Assembly: GCF_009650435.1 (NCBI RefSeq)
Contig: NZ_VVIP01000020.1
Coordinates: forward strand, 31,827-95,826
Direction of reading: 5' to 3'
DNA: 64,000 nt
Source: Foetidibacter luteolus
GTDB lineage: Bacteria; Bacteroidota; Bacteroidia; Chitinophagales; Chitinophagaceae
The notes beneath the pieces were generated by a model. That model did not search any database. It was not told the origin of the DNA and saw only the letters and a program-made list of their open reading frames with translations. The position numbers and the translations under genes were made by a program. Of this stretch, positions 63,356-64,000 are shown one piece after another (position 1 is the first letter of the stretch; every line of letters begins with the position of its first letter).

Positions 63356-63712
63356 TTGCAGTTATTGGAAAATATATGGTAAGTGTTTACAGCGGCTTTG
63401 CAAACGTTAGCAATGGCACCGCAACAACCTGCAACAGCCTAGTAACTGTTGAAAACTGCTTTGTAAGTATTGCAAACTGAATTGTAAGTAGCTGCAACGG
63501 CATTGCAGCAGTTAACAATGGCACTGCAACGACTTACAACCCTCTTGTAACTATTGGAAACCGACTTGTAAGTATTGGAAACTGTATTGCAAGTAGCTGC
63601 AACGGTATTGTAACCGTTAACAATGGCACTGCAACAATTTACAACCCTCTTGTAACCGCTGAAAACTGTATTGTAAGTAGCTACAATGGCTTTGCAACTG
63701 GTAACAATAGCA
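63356..63712. repeat. Seventeen contiguous 21-bp tandem units
   Basis: Units have the general form TTGYAAnnAnnnnnAAnnnnn. The end of each unit abuts the next with no spacer. Units 3-7 and 8-12 are paired type by type, and 13-17 partly repeat the series, giving a higher-order period of 105 bases. The minus strand reads as heptapeptides [KNS]xVxxx[YC]. A less regular flank extends left to about 63325. Confidence 0.9.
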
Positions 63713-63750
63713 TTGGGGGCGATATACCGGTATCCATTTGATGTTTCCAT
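63439..63750 (-). CDS. Candidate heptapeptide-repeat protein, possibly a pseudogene
   Basis: 103 residues: METSNGYRYIAPNAIVTSC, then uninterrupted heptads such as KRVVNCC, SAIVNGY, NTVAATC and NAVAATY ending in Tyr or Cys. The frame ends in TAG at 63439-63441, but the heptads go on beyond it (GAIANVC, KAAVNTY), so the stop sits in place of the first residue of a heptad. The plus strand also has an open heptad frame, so coding status is uncertain. Cys/Tyr-rich composition is unlike the rest of the window. Confidence 0.35.
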   Translation of the reverse strand: METSNGYRYIAPNAIVTSCKAIVATYNTVFSGYKRVVNCCSAIVNGYNTVAATCNTVSNTYKSVSNSYKRVVSRCSAIVNCCNAVAATYNSVCNTYKAVFNSY

Positions 63751-63886
63751 CCTGTCTTTTCAGCGGGATCAGTTGCAGTGCAGCATGGAAAAAGCAATTC
63801 ACTGCTTCCTCCCATGCGGTTAAAAAATTGGGGGATCTGGTCTCGAAAAAAGTAGATGGGAGTGTAATTTAAACTGTGTCAAGGTT

Positions 63887-63938
63887 ATTTTTCACGTTCC
63901 TTTTTCCGGCCATGGCCGGAAAAAGGAACGTGAAAAAT
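63887..63938. repeat. Perfect 52-bp palindrome
   Basis: The sequence is its own reverse complement about the centre GGCCATGGCC. The arms carry ATTTTTCACGTTCC and GGAACGTGAAAAAT. With flanking T-runs it would also act as an intrinsic terminator. Confidence 0.9.
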
Positions 63939-63940
63939 TT

Positions 63941-64000
63941 TTAGAAAATTGCGGCCATCCTCCCCTCGAACATAATGCTCAGTTGCTGTATGGTTAAGCT
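63941..64000 (-). CDS. C-terminal fragment of an ORF, possibly IS-encoded
   Basis: The last 19 residues read SLTIQQLSIMFEGRMAAIF before a TAA at 63943-63941. LTxQQLxxxxEG recalls the C-terminus of IS66-type accessory protein TnpB, but the fragment is too short to be sure. It is truncated by the window end. Confidence 0.3.
   Translation of the reverse strand, partial: SLTIQQLSIMFEGRMAAIF

Larger units (their letters stand above)
63855..64000 (-). mobile_element. Possible edge of an insertion sequence
   Basis: The sequence GGGAGTGTAATTTAAACTGT at about 63857 resembles the terminal inverted repeat of a bacterial IS, and IS66-type ends commonly begin GTAA. The 52-bp palindrome and the C-terminus of a minus-strand ORF (63941-64000) follow. 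The rest of the element would lie beyond the window. Confidence 0.3.

Noticed and set aside
63356..63712. CRISPR array
   Set aside because: The 21-bp units are contiguous with no unique spacers and vary at many positions, and there are no cas genes.
1..64000. tRNA or rRNA genes
   Set aside because: I looked in the intergenic regions for T-arm sequences such as GGTTCGAATCC and for cloverleaf symmetry and found none; a covariance search would settle this.

Overview
The window looks like the chromosome of a Bacteroidota bacterium, most likely of the family Chitinophagaceae. The evidence is a SusC/SusD pair, the type IX secretion/gliding genes gldJ and porV, DUF2721, DUF4292 and DUF47 proteins typical of the phylum, many lipoproteins with MKK..C leaders, and several intergenic matches to the Bacteroidota -7 element TAnnTTTG. 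No tRNA, rRNA or CRISPR array was seen. The genus cannot be fixed from the sequence alone.

Layout. Positions 1-13.8 kb are mostly housekeeping: a truncated PLP transsulfuration enzyme, a lipoprotein, an RND/MMPL exporter, a lytic transglycosylase, gatA, tatA, rplS, rny, galE, and a phosphate transporter (PiT) with its DUF47 partner. At 13.8 kb the PiT genes diverge from a TonB-dependent receptor plus beta-helix lipoprotein. The region between them carries three copies of GTTAACA-N6-TAAT, arranged like a PhoB box. From 18.4 to 27.7 kb lie a transglutaminase-like protein, DUF2721, gldJ and porV (divergent), ispF, and the operon dut-DUF4292-EnvC-like. From 28 to 36 kb: SusD-SusC, a lipid kinase, fabH. 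From 36 to 49 kb: a copper-type P-ATPase, tsaE-ald, small lipoproteins, DUF2167, bestrophin, a USP-like protein, a GH30 glycosidase and an orphan histidine kinase.

The most accessory region is 50.9-62.4 kb. It is a four-gene leftward cluster: an outer-membrane-like protein, a 1138-residue RHS-associated protein, a 1932-residue RHS protein, and a SUKH (SMI1/KNR4) protein. The C-terminal tip of the RHS protein carries the DEYPFA...EGG signature of NucA/NucB DNases. This reads as a polymorphic toxin with its immunity gene.

Intergenic DNA is unusually rich in repeats. One family is built on the palindromic core TTGCGACGCAA (about a dozen copies). A second has the form CGGGCTTTCCGCT...CAGCGGGGTATCC. 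There are heptamer tracts of the GGTGAGT/GGTGAAT type, a MITE-like element inserted into a copy of the first family with a 13-bp duplication, and 17 contiguous 21-bp units near the right end. In two genes, repeat DNA sits in frame inside the coding sequence. The last 150 bp may be the edge of an insertion sequence.
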